Source: Psychrobacillus lasiicapitis (GTDB lineage Bacteria > Bacillota > Bacilli > Bacillales_A > Planococcaceae). Taken from it: a stretch of 54,291 nt of DNA. Under the pieces are notes generated by a model, which did no database searches, was not told where the DNA came from, and saw only the letters and a program-made list of their open reading frames with translations. This document shows positions 19,239 to 28,564 of this stretch, piece by piece. The DNA lies in assembly GCF_006861795.1 (NCBI RefSeq), contig NZ_VDGH01000017.1, positions 1 through 54,291 on the forward strand. The letters are read 5' to 3'. The position numbers were made by a program, and so were the translations under genes. Each line of letters begins with the position of its first letter. Within the stretch, counting starts at the first letter, position 1.

Positions 19239-20609
19239 ATGACAAATACTTTTGCGGTTGTACTAGCAGCTGGTAAAGGAACTCGTATGAAGTCAAATCT
19301 ATATAAAGTACTGCATCCTGTCTGTGGAAAGCCTATGGTGGAACATGTTATAGACAACATGGAAAAGCTAGGCGTTGAAAAAATCGTGACAGTAGTTGGT
19401 CATGGTGCAGAAGTTGTTCAAAGTGAATTAGGAAATAGAAGTGAGTATGTACTACAAGCAGAGCAACTAGGTACAGCGCATGCAGTTTTACAAGCAGAAA
19501 CAACACTTGCCAATTTATCTGGAACGACTATTGTAATTTGTGGGGATACGCCCCTAATTACAGCGGAAACAATGAAAGAGTTATTGAATCATCATAAACA
19601 AACAGGAGCTAAAGCAACGATTTTAACTGCCATTGCTGATGACCCTACTGGTTATGGAAGAATAATCCGTGCAGAAGGCGGAAATGTAAAAAGCATTGTA
19701 GAGCAAAAAGATGCCTCTGCAGAGGAACAGCTTGTAAATGAGATTAACTCAGGTACTTATTGTTTCGATAATGAAGCTTTATTTAAATCATTAAAATTAG
19801 TGAAAAACGAAAATGCACAAGGTGAGTATTATTTACCTGATGTAATCGAAATTTTGCAAAAAGAAGGAGAAGTAATTTCTGCTTTTGCCGCAAAGGACTT
19901 TGATGAAATTCTTGGTATAAATGATCGAATCGCACTTTCTCAAGCAGAACAGATCATGCGATCCCGTATTGCTCATCGTCATATGCGTGAAGGTGTCACA
20001 ATTATTGATCCTCAGAGTACATACATTAGCAGTGATGCGGTAATTGGTGCAGACACAGTCATCCAACCAGGAGTTATGATTGAAGGACAAACTACCATTG
20101 GAGAAAATTGTATAATAGGTCCGAACAGTCACCTTGTTTCAAGTGTTATTGGTAATAGAACAACTATCCATTCATCCGTTGTATTATCGAGTGAAGTGGG
20201 TGATCATACAACAATTGGTCCATTTGCGCATATTCGACCACAATCTGAACTTGGAAATGACGTGAAGATTGGTAACTTTGTTGAAGTGAAAAAGTCGACA
20301 GTAGGAAATGGTAGTAAAATTTCTCACTTAAGTTATATGGGTGACGCTTCAATTGGCTCAAATGTAAATATCGGCTGTGGAACGATTACAGTAAATTATG
20401 ATGGAAAAAATAAATTTGTAACAACAATCGAAGACGATGCTTTTGTTGGATGTAACTCTAATTTAATAGCACCTGTCACTATTGGTAATAAAGCTTACGT
20501 TGCTGCTGGATCTACTATTACAAAAAACGTTCCTGGTGAAGCACTTGCAATAGGTCGTGCACGACAAGAAAATAAAGAAGGCTACGTAAATAAACTAAAA
20601 CTAAAATAA
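19239..20609 (+). CDS. glmU: Bifunctional GlmU (GlcNAc-1-P uridyltransferase / GlcN-1-P acetyltransferase)
   Basis: This 456-aa enzyme makes UDP-GlcNAc for peptidoglycan and teichoic acid. The N-terminal pyrophosphorylase domain has [11 protein letters not shown] near residue 9 and [10 protein letters not shown]. The C-terminal half (from about 250) is a left-handed beta helix with hexapeptide repeats and the acetyltransferase active-site region ([19 protein letters not shown]). GGAGGG precedes the ATG. prs follows after 22 nt, forming a two-gene operon. Confidence 0.97.
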   Translation: MTNTFAVVLAAGKGTRMKSNLYKVLHPVCGKPMVEHVIDNMEKLGVEKIVTVVGHGAEVVQSELGNRSEYVLQAEQLGTAHAVLQAETTLANLSGTTIVICGDTPLITAETMKELLNHHKQTGAKATILTAIADDPTGYGRIIRAEGGNVKSIVEQKDASAEEQLVNEINSGTYCFDNEALFKSLKLVKNENAQGEYYLPDVIEILQKEGEVISAFAAKDFDEILGINDRIALSQAEQIMRSRIAHRHMREGVTIIDPQSTYISSDAVIGADTVIQPGVMIEGQTTIGENCIIGPNSHLVSSVIGNRTTIHSSVVLSSEVGDHTTIGPFAHIRPQSELGNDVKIGNFVEVKKSTVGNGSKISHLSYMGDASIGSNVNIGCGTITVNYDGKNKFVTTIEDDAFVGCNSNLIAPVTIGNKAYVAAGSTITKNVPGEALAIGRARQENKEGYVNKLKLK

Positions 20610-20631
20610 CCGATTCCTCAGGAGGATTATC

Positions 20632-21591
20632 ATGTCAGAACAATATGCAAATTCGAAGTTAAAAATATTTACCTTAAACTCTAATAAAGAATTAGCTGAA
20701 GAAATCGCAAACGCAGTAGGAGTTCCACTAGGGAAAAGCACAGTTACTAGATTCAGTGACGGCGAAGTACAAATCAATATTGAAGAAAGTATCCGCGGGT
20801 GTGACGTGTTTATCGTCCAATCAACATCTGCTCCTGTAAACGAGCACATTATGGAATTATTAATTATGCTAGATGCTTTAAAACGTGCTTCTGCTCGTAC
20901 AATAAGTGTTGTATTACCTTACTACGGATATGCGCGTCAAGATAGAAAAGCACGTGCTCGTGAACCGATTACGGCTAAACTCGTAGCAGACCTTTTAACA
21001 ACAGCAGGGGCAACTCGTGCAATCGTTTTGGATTTACATGCTCCACAAATTCAAGGATTCTTTAATATTCCGATTGACCATCTCGTGGCAGCGCCTATTT
21101 TATCTGATTATTTCTTAGAGAAAGATATTGATCCTGCGGAATTAGTTATTGTATCTCCAGACCATGGCGGTGTAACACGTGCTCGTAAAATGGCGGATCG
21201 CTTAAAAGCACCGATCGCAATCATCGATAAACGTCGCCCGCGTCCAAATGTTGCGGAAGTAATGAATATTGTCGGTAATGTAGAAGGTAAGACCGCTATT
21301 TTAATCGATGATATTATTGATACAGCTGGAACTATTTCCATTGCGGCTCAAGCATTAATGGAAAGTGGTGCGAAAGAAGTTTATGCTTGCTGTACGCATG
21401 CAGTACTATCTGGTCCAGCTATTGAACGTATCGATAACTCAGTAATAAAGGAATTGGTGATCACAAATTCTATTCAATTATCAGAAGAAAAAGTATCTCC
21501 AAAAATTAAAGAATTATCAGTAGCGAAATTATTAGGGGACGCAATCGTACGTGTATTTGAAGAAAAGTCAGTAAGTACTTTATTTGATTGA
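20632..21591 (+). CDS. prs: Ribose-phosphate pyrophosphokinase
   Basis: This 319-aa class I enzyme makes PRPP from ribose-5-phosphate and ATP, feeding purine, pyrimidine, NAD, His and Trp pathways. Visible motifs are [20 protein letters not shown] (flexible and ATP loops), [10 protein letters not shown] and the PRPP loop [11 protein letters not shown] near residue 224. CAGGAGG precedes the ATG. It is co-transcribed with glmU and linked in function to purR, whose ligand is PRPP. Confidence 0.97.
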   Translation: MSEQYANSKLKIFTLNSNKELAEEIANAVGVPLGKSTVTRFSDGEVQINIEESIRGCDVFIVQSTSAPVNEHIMELLIMLDALKRASARTISVVLPYYGYARQDRKARAREPITAKLVADLLTTAGATRAIVLDLHAPQIQGFFNIPIDHLVAAPILSDYFLEKDIDPAELVIVSPDHGGVTRARKMADRLKAPIAIIDKRRPRPNVAEVMNIVGNVEGKTAILIDDIIDTAGTISIAAQALMESGAKEVYACCTHAVLSGPAIERIDNSVIKELVITNSIQLSEEKVSPKIKELSVAKLLGDAIVRVFEEKSVSTLFD

Positions 21592-21607
21592 GATTTATCT
21601 AAATAAT

Positions 21608-21633
21608 GTTTGAAGACTTCTGATAGTGGGTAT
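21608..21633 (+). promoter_or_regulatory. Sigma-B-type promoter of ctc
   Basis: GTTTGA (21608-21613), 14-bp spacer, GGGTAT (21628-21633) fits the sigma-B pattern GTTT-N12-15-GGGWAW. In B. subtilis ctc is a classic general-stress gene. No better sigma-A promoter is seen in the gap after prs. Confidence 0.7.
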
Positions 21634-21671
21634 ACATATTGGTAGACAACTATCGGGAGGATGAGAAATAG

Positions 21672-22274
21672 ATGAGTACAACTGTAAAAGCACAAGCAAG
21701 AGGGCGTAAAGAAAATAATAAGTTAAGAAATAATGGATTTATTCCTGCTGTTGTATATGGTTTTGAAGTAGAATCACAGCCCATCGCGGTCGAAGAAAAA
21801 GATTTAACTAAAACGCTTCGTGAAGTTGGTCGTAATGGAGTCATTAAGCTAGAGGTTAACGGTAAAACAGTTAACGCGGTGATGAGTGATTACCAGATGA
21901 ATATACTAAAGGGTCAAATGATTCATGCAGACTTTTTAGCGATTAACATGCAAGAAGAATTAGACGTAAACGTTATAGTAAATGTTGTAGGTAATTCAGT
22001 AGGTGTATCTGAGGGTGGATTGCTGCAACAACCAAATAGAGAAATAACCATTACTGTAAAACCATCTAGTATCCCTGAAAGCATTGATGTTGATGTATCG
22101 GGAATGGCAATCGGTGACACGTTAACGGTTGCAGATGTTCGCGATAAAATAGAGTATGCTATTGTAAACGAGGATGATTACACATTAGCTACCGTGTCAG
22201 CACCGAGAGTAGAAGATACAGAAGAGACGGATACAGAAGAAGAAACAACTGAAGAGACAAAAACAGAAGAATAA
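21672..22274 (+). CDS. ctc: 50S ribosomal protein L25/general stress protein Ctc
   Basis: This 200-aa protein has an N-terminal L25 domain that binds 5S rRNA (ARGRKENNKLRNNGFIPAVVYG), a C-terminal TL5 beta domain, and an acidic repetitive tail (about residues 178-200, rich in ET and EE). The family range is about 190-220 aa. GGGAGG precedes the ATG. It has its own stress-type promoter and a strong terminator, so it can be expressed apart from glmU-prs. Confidence 0.95.
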   Translation: MSTTVKAQARGRKENNKLRNNGFIPAVVYGFEVESQPIAVEEKDLTKTLREVGRNGVIKLEVNGKTVNAVMSDYQMNILKGQMIHADFLAINMQEELDVNVIVNVVGNSVGVSEGGLLQQPNREITITVKPSSIPESIDVDVSGMAIGDTLTVADVRDKIEYAIVNEDDYTLATVSAPRVEDTEETDTEEETTEETKTEE

Positions 22275-22312
22275 AACAAAAGAGATTGTCTTAAGGCAAT
22301 CTCTTTTGTTTT
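22275..22312 (+). terminator. Terminator after ctc
   Basis: A 14-bp perfect stem AACAAAAGAGATTG/CAATCTCTTTTGTT is followed by TT-rich sequence; one of the strongest hairpins in the window. Confidence 0.93.
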
Positions 22313-22397
22313 ATTAAGAAGATAAGTAAGTATCCTTCTGCATCAGAGCTCTGCTTGGTTCGACATGATACAGAAACTTAGTCCACACCCCTCTAAT

Positions 22398-22429
22398 ATA
22401 GGCGCTTATGCTTTTCTTATGATAAAATA
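22398..22429. repeat. Short dispersed repeat upstream of pth
   Basis: ATAGGCGCTTATGCTTTTC plus TTATGATAAAATA closely parallels the copy before ispE. It ends 31 nt before the pth start; the TAAAAT tail could serve as a -10. Confidence 0.6.
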
Positions 22430-22460
22430 AAGGAAATACGTATTAAAGGAATGGAAATGA

Positions 22461-23024
22461 ATGAAAATTATTGTTGGTCTAGGAAATCCAGGGAAGCAAT
22501 ATGAAGCAACGAGACATAATATTGGTTTTCATGTAATTGACGAGCTTGCAAATCGCTTCAACATACCACTCACTCAATCGAAGTTTAATGGGATGTATGG
22601 TATTTCTCATATCGGCTCAGAAAAGGTAATGCTCTTGAAACCGTTAACATACATGAACTTATCGGGTGAATGTATCGTGCCGATGATGGATTATTTTGAA
22701 GTAGATGATGATGACCTTGTAGTTATTTATGATGATCTAGATTTACAAGTAGGGAAGCTTCGACTTCGTCAAAAAGGAAGTGCTGGAGGACACAATGGCA
22801 TTAAGTCTATTATTCAGCACCTAGGGACGCAAGAATTTAACCGTATTCGAATAGGAATTGATCGACCAACGAACGGGATGAAAGTTCCGGATTATGTGCT
22901 ATCCAAATTTAGTGACGATGAAAGAATGGAAATGGAAATAGCAGTGAAAAAAAGCGCAGATGCATGTGAGGATTGGCTGTCGAAAAGTTTTTTAGAAGTG
23001 ATGAATAAATACAATGGTGCATAA
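22461..23024 (+). CDS. pth: Peptidyl-tRNA hydrolase
   Basis: This 187-aa enzyme (spoVC in B. subtilis) recycles peptidyl-tRNAs that drop off ribosomes. It has [19 protein letters not shown] with the catalytic His near residue 20, [16 protein letters not shown] and [12 protein letters not shown]. Full family length. AGGAATGG lies before the ATG. It is followed by fin after 46 nt and probably shares a transcript with it. Confidence 0.97.
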   Translation: MKIIVGLGNPGKQYEATRHNIGFHVIDELANRFNIPLTQSKFNGMYGISHIGSEKVMLLKPLTYMNLSGECIVPMMDYFEVDDDDLVVIYDDLDLQVGKLRLRQKGSAGGHNGIKSIIQHLGTQEFNRIRIGIDRPTNGMKVPDYVLSKFSDDERMEMEIAVKKSADACEDWLSKSFLEVMNKYNGA

Positions 23025-23070
23025 AATTTAACGAAAAGACCTATACTTCCTAAAAGGAGGTTTGATGGTT

Positions 23071-23301
23071 ATGCCGATTCATTATAAATGCCGCCATTGT
23101 GAAACAGAAATTGGTCAATTACCATTTGATAGTATAGATGAACAGTTTCTAACTAAACATGAAATAACACCGGAAGAACAACATGAATACATAGTAAGTG
23201 GAGCTGAGGGAGAGTATACCGTGCAATGCATATGTGAAGAATGTCAGAATTCTCTTCAAACGTTTCCAAACTATTATGCATTAAAAAAATGGATACAGTA
23301 A
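23071..23301 (+). CDS. fin: Anti-sigma-F factor Fin (YabK)
   Basis: This 76-aa zinc-ribbon protein has CRHC near the N-terminus and CEEC near residue 54. Fin binds sigma-F late in forespore engulfment in B. subtilis and helps the switch to sigma-G. I chose the ATG at 23071 (MPIHYKCRHC), which aligns with MALHYYCRHC of B. subtilis Fin and lies 10 nt after AAAGGAGG. The upstream ATG (23065) and TTG (23062) are also in frame but too near the ribosome site. Confidence 0.92.
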   Translation: MPIHYKCRHCETEIGQLPFDSIDEQFLTKHEITPEEQHEYIVSGAEGEYTVQCICEECQNSLQTFPNYYALKKWIQ

Positions 23302-23303
23302 AG

Positions 23304-23338
23304 ACGCTTTGGCACGATTTCGTGCACAAAGCCTTTTC
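23304..23338 (+). terminator. Terminator after fin
   Basis: GCTTTGGCACG pairs with CGTGCACAAAGC (one bulge), followed by CTTTTCT; a weak-to-moderate T tract. Confidence 0.7.
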
Positions 23339-23392
23339 TGTTTTATTATCATTCAAAGAAGTTCTTTTGTTTGTTGGATAGGGGAGGATTGA

Positions 23393-26300
23393 ATGGAACT
23401 TTTAAGCAATCTATTAATCGAAGATACACATATACAAAAACTAGTAAAAGAATTAGAGAGTGGAAATGACCAACAGTTAATAACTGGTCTCACTTCTAGT
23501 GCAAGAGCCGTCTTCACAGAGATGCTCTATAAGGAACGTCAGAAAGCTATACTAATTGTTACTCCCAATTTGCTACATGCTCAAAAACTGACAGAGGATT
23601 TAGTAAAGCTTGTTGGAGAGGAATTAGTGCGCCTATATCCTGCTGATGAGCTTATAGCTGCAGATATATCCATTACAAGCCCAGAGCTTCGTGCACAGCG
23701 TCTGGAAGCATTAGATCATATGTTTACGAAAAAAAATGGAATATACATTGTCCCTATCGCTGGATTAAAAAAGTATATGCCAAACGTAAAAGACTGGAAA
23801 GAAAGTATAATCTCCGTAGCCGAAGGGGATGAAATTATACTAGAATCCTTCCTCCAAAGTTTAGTGGATATGGGATATGTAAGACAACCAATGGTTACTG
23901 CTCCTGGAGAGTTTGCATTAAGGGGTGGAATCATTGATATTTATCCTTTGTATTTAGAGAATCCAATACGTATAGAGTTATTTGATACAGAAGTAGATTC
24001 CATTCGAACATTCTCTGCGGAAGATCAACGTTCTTTAGAAAAGTTGAAGGATATTCGAATATTACCAGCTACAGAGTATGTCTTAACAGCGGATAAAAAG
24101 AAACTACTTGCACATAAATTAGAACAGTCTTTAGCAGAAAGCTTAAAAAAAGTTAAACTACAAGAAATGAAAGATCAATTTTACCAAAACATTCAACATG
24201 ATATCGAATTATTAAAACAAGGTGAACAGCCGAAAGAGTTTATGAAATACGTCTCATTATTAGATGAAGATAATAGCTTTTTAGGGAACTATTTCAATCA
24301 AGATGGGATGGTTTTATTTGATGAGCTTGGAAGAGTTCAAGAAGTAGCAGATACGTTAGAGAGAGAAGAGAATGACTGGTTTTTATCGTTATTAGAAGAA
24401 GGAAAAACAGTTCATGATGTAAAGCCTTCGTTTCATTTAAAAGATATTATACACATGCTTCCGAATGAGAAAGTCTACTTTTCTTTGTTTTCACGAACAT
24501 TCTCAGGAATATCGATTAAGAAAAATGTAACTATCTCTTGCAAACCAATGCAAAACTTTCATGGACAAATGCATTTATTGAAAAATGAAGTGGAGCGGTT
24601 TATACAAGGGAAATTTCGCGTTGTTATATTAGCTGACGGAAAAGACCGTGTTTCGAAAGTCCATACTGTTCTAGAAGATTATGAAATAGTATCCAAGATA
24701 GGGGCCTCCACAAATGATTTACAGCAGCCTGGTATTTTTGTTGTAGAAGGAGATTTAGATGCAGGCTTTGAATTACCATTACAAAGAATTGCTGTTATTA
24801 CAGACGCTGAGTTATTTAAACAAAAGCATAAGAAAAAAACAAGAACACAAAAAGTATCAAATGCAGAAAGGATTAAAAGCTATTCCGAAATAAAACCCGG
24901 AGACAATGTCGTACATATCCATCATGGGATAGGGAAATATATTGGAATAGAAACGCTATTAGTTAACGGTATTCATAAAGATTATTTGCATATTCGATAT
25001 CGCGGCGAAGATAAATTATTCGTTCCGGTCGACCAAATAGATCTTATTCAAAAGTATGTTGCTTCTGGAGAAAAGGACCCAAAGCTTCATAAACTAGGTG
25101 GAGCAGACTGGAAGAAAACAAAAACAAAAGTATCTGCAGCCGTTCAGGATATTGCAGATGAGCTGATAAAACTATACGCCAAAAGAGAAGCTGAAGTAGG
25201 ATATGCGTTTGAGCCAGATGGTGAAATGCAACAATCATTTGAGGCTGCTTTCCCTTATGAAGAAACCGAAGATCAACTTCGTACTATTAGTGAAGTGAAA
25301 CAGGATATGGAAAGAGCCCGTCCAATGGATCGTTTAGTATGTGGCGATGTAGGATATGGGAAAACGGAAGTAGCTATTCGAGCTGCATTTAAAGCGGTGA
25401 TGGAAGGAAAACAAGTTGCATTTCTCTGCCCTACAACCATCCTTGCACAACAGCATTATGAGACGATGCTAGAAAGGTTTCAAGAGTTTCCCATTGAAGT
25501 AGGTTTACTTAGTCGTTTCCGTTCCAAAAAACAACAAACTGAAACAATTAATGGACTTAAAAAGGGAATGGTAGACGTTGTAGTAGGAACGCATCGAATC
25601 TTATCAAAAGACGTTGTTTATCATGACTTAGGACTTCTCGTTGTCGATGAAGAACAACGGTTTGGTGTAAAGCACAAAGAAAAGATTAAACAATTAAAAA
25701 CAAATGTAGACGTTATAACGCTAACTGCCACACCAATTCCACGTACATTGCATATGTCGATGATTGGAGTACGAGATTTATCTGTTATCGAAACACCACC
25801 TAAAAACCGTTTTCCTGTTCAAACGTATGTGATGGAATATAATGGAGCACTTGTCAGAGAAGCGATTGAACGAGAGCTAGCAAGGGGAGGACAGGCATTT
25901 TATCTGTACAATCGAGTAGAAGATATTACTCGAAAAGTAGATGAAATTCAAATGCTTGTACCAAGTGCGAGAGTTGGATTTGCACATGGACAAATGTCTG
26001 AAACGGAGCTTGAATCGGTTATTATTAGCTTTTTAGAAGGAGAATACGATGTTTTAGTCACGACGACTATTATTGAAACAGGTATTGATATCCCTAATGT
26101 TAATACGCTGATTATTCATGACGCAGATAAAATGGGATTGTCGCAGCTTTATCAATTACGTGGTCGTGTAGGCCGTTCCAACCGGGTGGCATATGCTTAT
26201 TTAATGCATCAAAGAGATAAAGTGCTGACGGATGTAGCTGAAAAAAGATTGCAGGCGATTAAAGAGTTTACGGAGCTCGGTTCTGGTTTTAAAATTGCCA

Positions 26301-26917
26301 TGCGAGATCTTTCTATTCGAGGAGCAGGTAATTTACTTGGATCTCAGCAACATGGATTTATCGATTCGGTTGGTTTCGATCTATATACACAAATGCTTGA
26401 AGATGCAATAGAAGAAAAAAGAACAGGAATTAAAAAAGAGGAAATCCCAGATTTAGAAATTGTGTTATCGACGGACGCTTATATTTCAGATGAGTATATT
26501 CCAGACGGTTATCAAAAAATTCAAATGTATAAACGTGTGAAAGCAATGGAGAAGGAAGAAGAATATTTAGATCTTGTAGACGAATTACAGGACCGTTTCG
26601 GCGATTTACCGCTTGAAGCAGAGAAATTACTACGTATTGCCCGTATGAAGGTTTATGGTAAATCAGCGGGAGTCGAATCCATTAAAGAAGTAAATAAAAC
26701 CGTATCTATTCGTTTTAGCGTAGAAGGAACACAAAATATAAATGGTGCCTTACTTGTAGAGAAGTCTATGAAATATGGACGTGGGGTAGGATTTACGATG
26801 GATAATAGCAATCTGGTCATTACAATAGATGAACGGAAAACAGGTAAATTTGATCCGTTTGACGTATTAGAAGAAATGATGTTAGTTCTTCCAGAGGCAA
26901 AAAAAGAAATAGCATAA
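23393..26917 (+). CDS. mfd: Transcription-repair coupling factor Mfd
   Basis: This 1174-aa ATP-dependent translocase displaces stalled RNA polymerase and recruits UvrA. Order: UvrB-homology region (about 1-350, with QPMVTAPGEFALRGGIIDIY), RNA polymerase interaction/CarD-like domain (about 490-570, PGDNVVHIHHGIGKY), and a RecG-type helicase core. In the core, GDVGYGKTE lies near residue 650, DEEQRFG near 750, and RGRVGR is in motif VI. The TRCF C-terminal domain follows. The length is typical (1177 in B. subtilis). GGGGAGG precedes the ATG. Stop is 95 nt before spoVT, with the sigma-G promoter of spoVT in between. Confidence 0.97.
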   Translation: MELLSNLLIEDTHIQKLVKELESGNDQQLITGLTSSARAVFTEMLYKERQKAILIVTPNLLHAQKLTEDLVKLVGEELVRLYPADELIAADISITSPELRAQRLEALDHMFTKKNGIYIVPIAGLKKYMPNVKDWKESIISVAEGDEIILESFLQSLVDMGYVRQPMVTAPGEFALRGGIIDIYPLYLENPIRIELFDTEVDSIRTFSAEDQRSLEKLKDIRILPATEYVLTADKKKLLAHKLEQSLAESLKKVKLQEMKDQFYQNIQHDIELLKQGEQPKEFMKYVSLLDEDNSFLGNYFNQDGMVLFDELGRVQEVADTLEREENDWFLSLLEEGKTVHDVKPSFHLKDIIHMLPNEKVYFSLFSRTFSGISIKKNVTISCKPMQNFHGQMHLLKNEVERFIQGKFRVVILADGKDRVSKVHTVLEDYEIVSKIGASTNDLQQPGIFVVEGDLDAGFELPLQRIAVITDAELFKQKHKKKTRTQKVSNAERIKSYSEIKPGDNVVHIHHGIGKYIGIETLLVNGIHKDYLHIRYRGEDKLFVPVDQIDLIQKYVASGEKDPKLHKLGGADWKKTKTKVSAAVQDIADELIKLYAKREAEVGYAFEPDGEMQQSFEAAFPYEETEDQLRTISEVKQDMERARPMDRLVCGDVGYGKTEVAIRAAFKAVMEGKQVAFLCPTTILAQQHYETMLERFQEFPIEVGLLSRFRSKKQQTETINGLKKGMVDVVVGTHRILSKDVVYHDLGLLVVDEEQRFGVKHKEKIKQLKTNVDVITLTATPIPRTLHMSMIGVRDLSVIETPPKNRFPVQTYVMEYNGALVREAIERELARGGQAFYLYNRVEDITRKVDEIQMLVPSARVGFAHGQMSETELESVIISFLEGEYDVLVTTTIIETGIDIPNVNTLIIHDADKMGLSQLYQLRGRVGRSNRVAYAYLMHQRDKVLTDVAEKRLQAIKEFTELGSGFKIAMRDLSIRGAGNLLGSQQHGFIDSVGFDLYTQMLEDAIEEKRTGIKKEEIPDLEIVLSTDAYISDEYIPDGYQKIQMYKRVKAMEKEEEYLDLVDELQDRFGDLPLEAEKLLRIARMKVYGKSAGVESIKEVNKTVSIRFSVEGTQNINGALLVEKSMKYGRGVGFTMDNSNLVITIDERKTGKFDPFDVLEEMMLVLPEAKKEIA

Positions 26918-26932
26918 GCTAAATACCACTTT

Positions 26933-26962
26933 GCATATTTTTTGGTAATGTGATGCATACTA
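26933..26962 (+). promoter_or_regulatory. Sigma-G promoter of spoVT
   Basis: GCATA at 26933, exactly 18 bp, CATACTA at 26956 agree fully with the sigma-G consensus GHATR-N18-CATWHTA. It lies 50 nt before the chosen spoVT start, which supports that start. Confidence 0.85.
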
Positions 26963-27012
26963 TGGCAGAAATGAATTTTAGTTTCCAATCTGTCGAAAGT
27001 GAGGCAAATTAC

Positions 27013-27549
27013 ATGAAAGCAACTGGCATCGTACGTCGTATTGATGATTTAGGGCGAGTAGTTATCCCGAAAGAAATACGTCGAACACTTCGCATCCGAG
27101 AAGGAGATCCGTTGGAAATTTTTACGGATAGAGATGGAGAAGTAATATTAAAGAAGTACTCGCCTATAAGCGAGCTTGGAAGTTTTGCAAAAGAGTACGC
27201 GGAAACTTTGTATGAAACTTTAGGAACTCCGGTTCTAATAAGTGACCGTGATGAAATGATTGCAGCAGCAGGATTATCAAAAAAAGATTATTTAAATCGT
27301 AGGTTAAGCCCAGATGTAGAGGAAATAGTGAGTAAAAGATCCGTTGTGATGGAAAAACACGAAAACTCTGTAGAGTGGGTACCGGGGATTTTTGAAACAG
27401 TTAAGTCCTATTGTATCGCGCCTATAATTGCATCCGGAGATCCAATTGGGGCAGTATTTTTAATATCAAAAGTGCATTTTATCGGGGAAGCGGAACTAAA
27501 AGCAATTGAAACCGCTGCAAATTTCCTGGCAAAACAAATGGAAAGCTAA
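27013..27549 (+). CDS. spoVT: Stage V sporulation protein T
   Basis: This 178-aa forespore regulator modulates sigma-G genes. The N-terminal AbrB-type swapped-hairpin domain (MKATGIVRRIDDLGRVVIPK) is followed by a C-terminal GAF-like domain (about residues 55-178). I chose the ATG at 27013, 8 nt after GTGAGG, matching the B. subtilis length of 178 aa. The earlier in-frame ATG at 26950 lies inside the sigma-G promoter and cannot be the start from that transcript. It is a paralogue of abrB, also in this window. Confidence 0.96.
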   Translation: MKATGIVRRIDDLGRVVIPKEIRRTLRIREGDPLEIFTDRDGEVILKKYSPISELGSFAKEYAETLYETLGTPVLISDRDEMIAAAGLSKKDYLNRRLSPDVEEIVSKRSVVMEKHENSVEWVPGIFETVKSYCIAPIIASGDPIGAVFLISKVHFIGEAELKAIETAANFLAKQMES

Positions 27550-27550
27550 A

Positions 27551-27587
27551 AAGGTCTTCCTCTTTTACAAAAGAGGAAGGCTTTTTT
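27551..27587 (+). terminator. Terminator after spoVT
   Basis: GGTCTTCCTCTTTT pairs with AAGAGGAAGGC around ACAA, followed by TTTTTT. Confidence 0.92.
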
Positions 27588-27704
27588 GTGTTTTAGGAAA
27601 TGATAAAGGCTATGGTATGTAGATAACTTTTTATCAACTATTATTAATGGGAACTAGCAAGTTAGATTAATCGGCTGTCTCTTGTCGACGACTAGTGCGC
27701 ATTC

Positions 27705-28436
27705 TAGGGAAACTGTGCGGTAAGAAATTTTATTAGGTAACCGCTAGGATTTTCGCTTCAGGAGGACGCTTTCCGCGGGGCGGGCGGTGAGCCTCCTCGG
27801 TCGCTGTCGCTCCACTGCGGGGTCTCACCTGTCCCGCTTGATTCCCGCAGGAGTCGCCTCCTTCCGCTTCAATCAATGGAGAATTCTTGCTATTTGGCTC
27901 GGCAGTTATAAGAGCTATAAATGGATTCTGATTCACTGGTTATTTATGATCGACTTACTAAAGAAAATCATCCACAGTTTTTGACCATGCAAATCCAATA
28001 AGTGGCTATGGGAGACCAAACAGTTGTCGAAAGTAACCAGTTGTAGTCTGAGAGGAACCAATTTTCCTAAAACAAGTTAACTCGAATTGAGACGGCAATA
28101 ATAGAGCATTAACTAGGATTATTTTACTGAAATTTTCCACTTGCTCGGTTTGTCACGTTCCCAGTGTGTATTGTAGCGTTGTACCATTTATTGGCGTTTA
28201 ATAGCTAGAAAACTTTTAGAAGTTTCATTTGTTAAACAGTGACGCCTATTAGATAGCGTTATCCATCATGGATTGTAGTGGAAGGGCGTCGACTCCAGCC
28301 GGAAAAGCTTGAGGTGAAGACCCTGGACTGAGCGTAGCGAAGGAAGCGGCTGAAGCCAAGCCGGCGGAAAGCGTACGTCCTGCAGCGGAAATCTTAGCGG
28401 ACTCTTCATTAAACTCACTATCGCACAGTTTCCCTA
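27705..28436. mobile_element. TIR-bounded two-armed repeat element, copy C (long spacer)
   Basis: 732 bp with the best-preserved ends: TAGGGAAACTGTGCGGTA (27705-27722) against TATCGCACAGTTTCCCTA (28419-28436). The left arm spans about 27747-27874 and the right arm 28270-28394. The spacer between the arms (about 395 bp, 27875-28269) is unrelated to those of copies A and B and has no credible ORF. The element, with short flanks, occupies the whole 1-kb gap between spoVT and yabM. Confidence 0.8.
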
Positions 28437-28564
28437 TACTCTACACTTTTCTAAAGACTTCGAAAAACAAGATTGACCCAAAACTCATTTATGTTTTTTA
28501 TTGTCCTGCTTCAACTTATCTTGTGTATAATAAATGCATTGCTGGATGGAAGAAGGATTCAACT

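Noticed and set aside
26950..27012. 21-residue N-terminal extension of spoVT
   Set aside because: It overlaps the sigma-G promoter and would not be in the transcript.
27733..27984. Open frames in element C (27733-27936 minus, 27787-27984 plus)
   Set aside because: Same repeat arm as above; composition and lack of start signals argue against coding.
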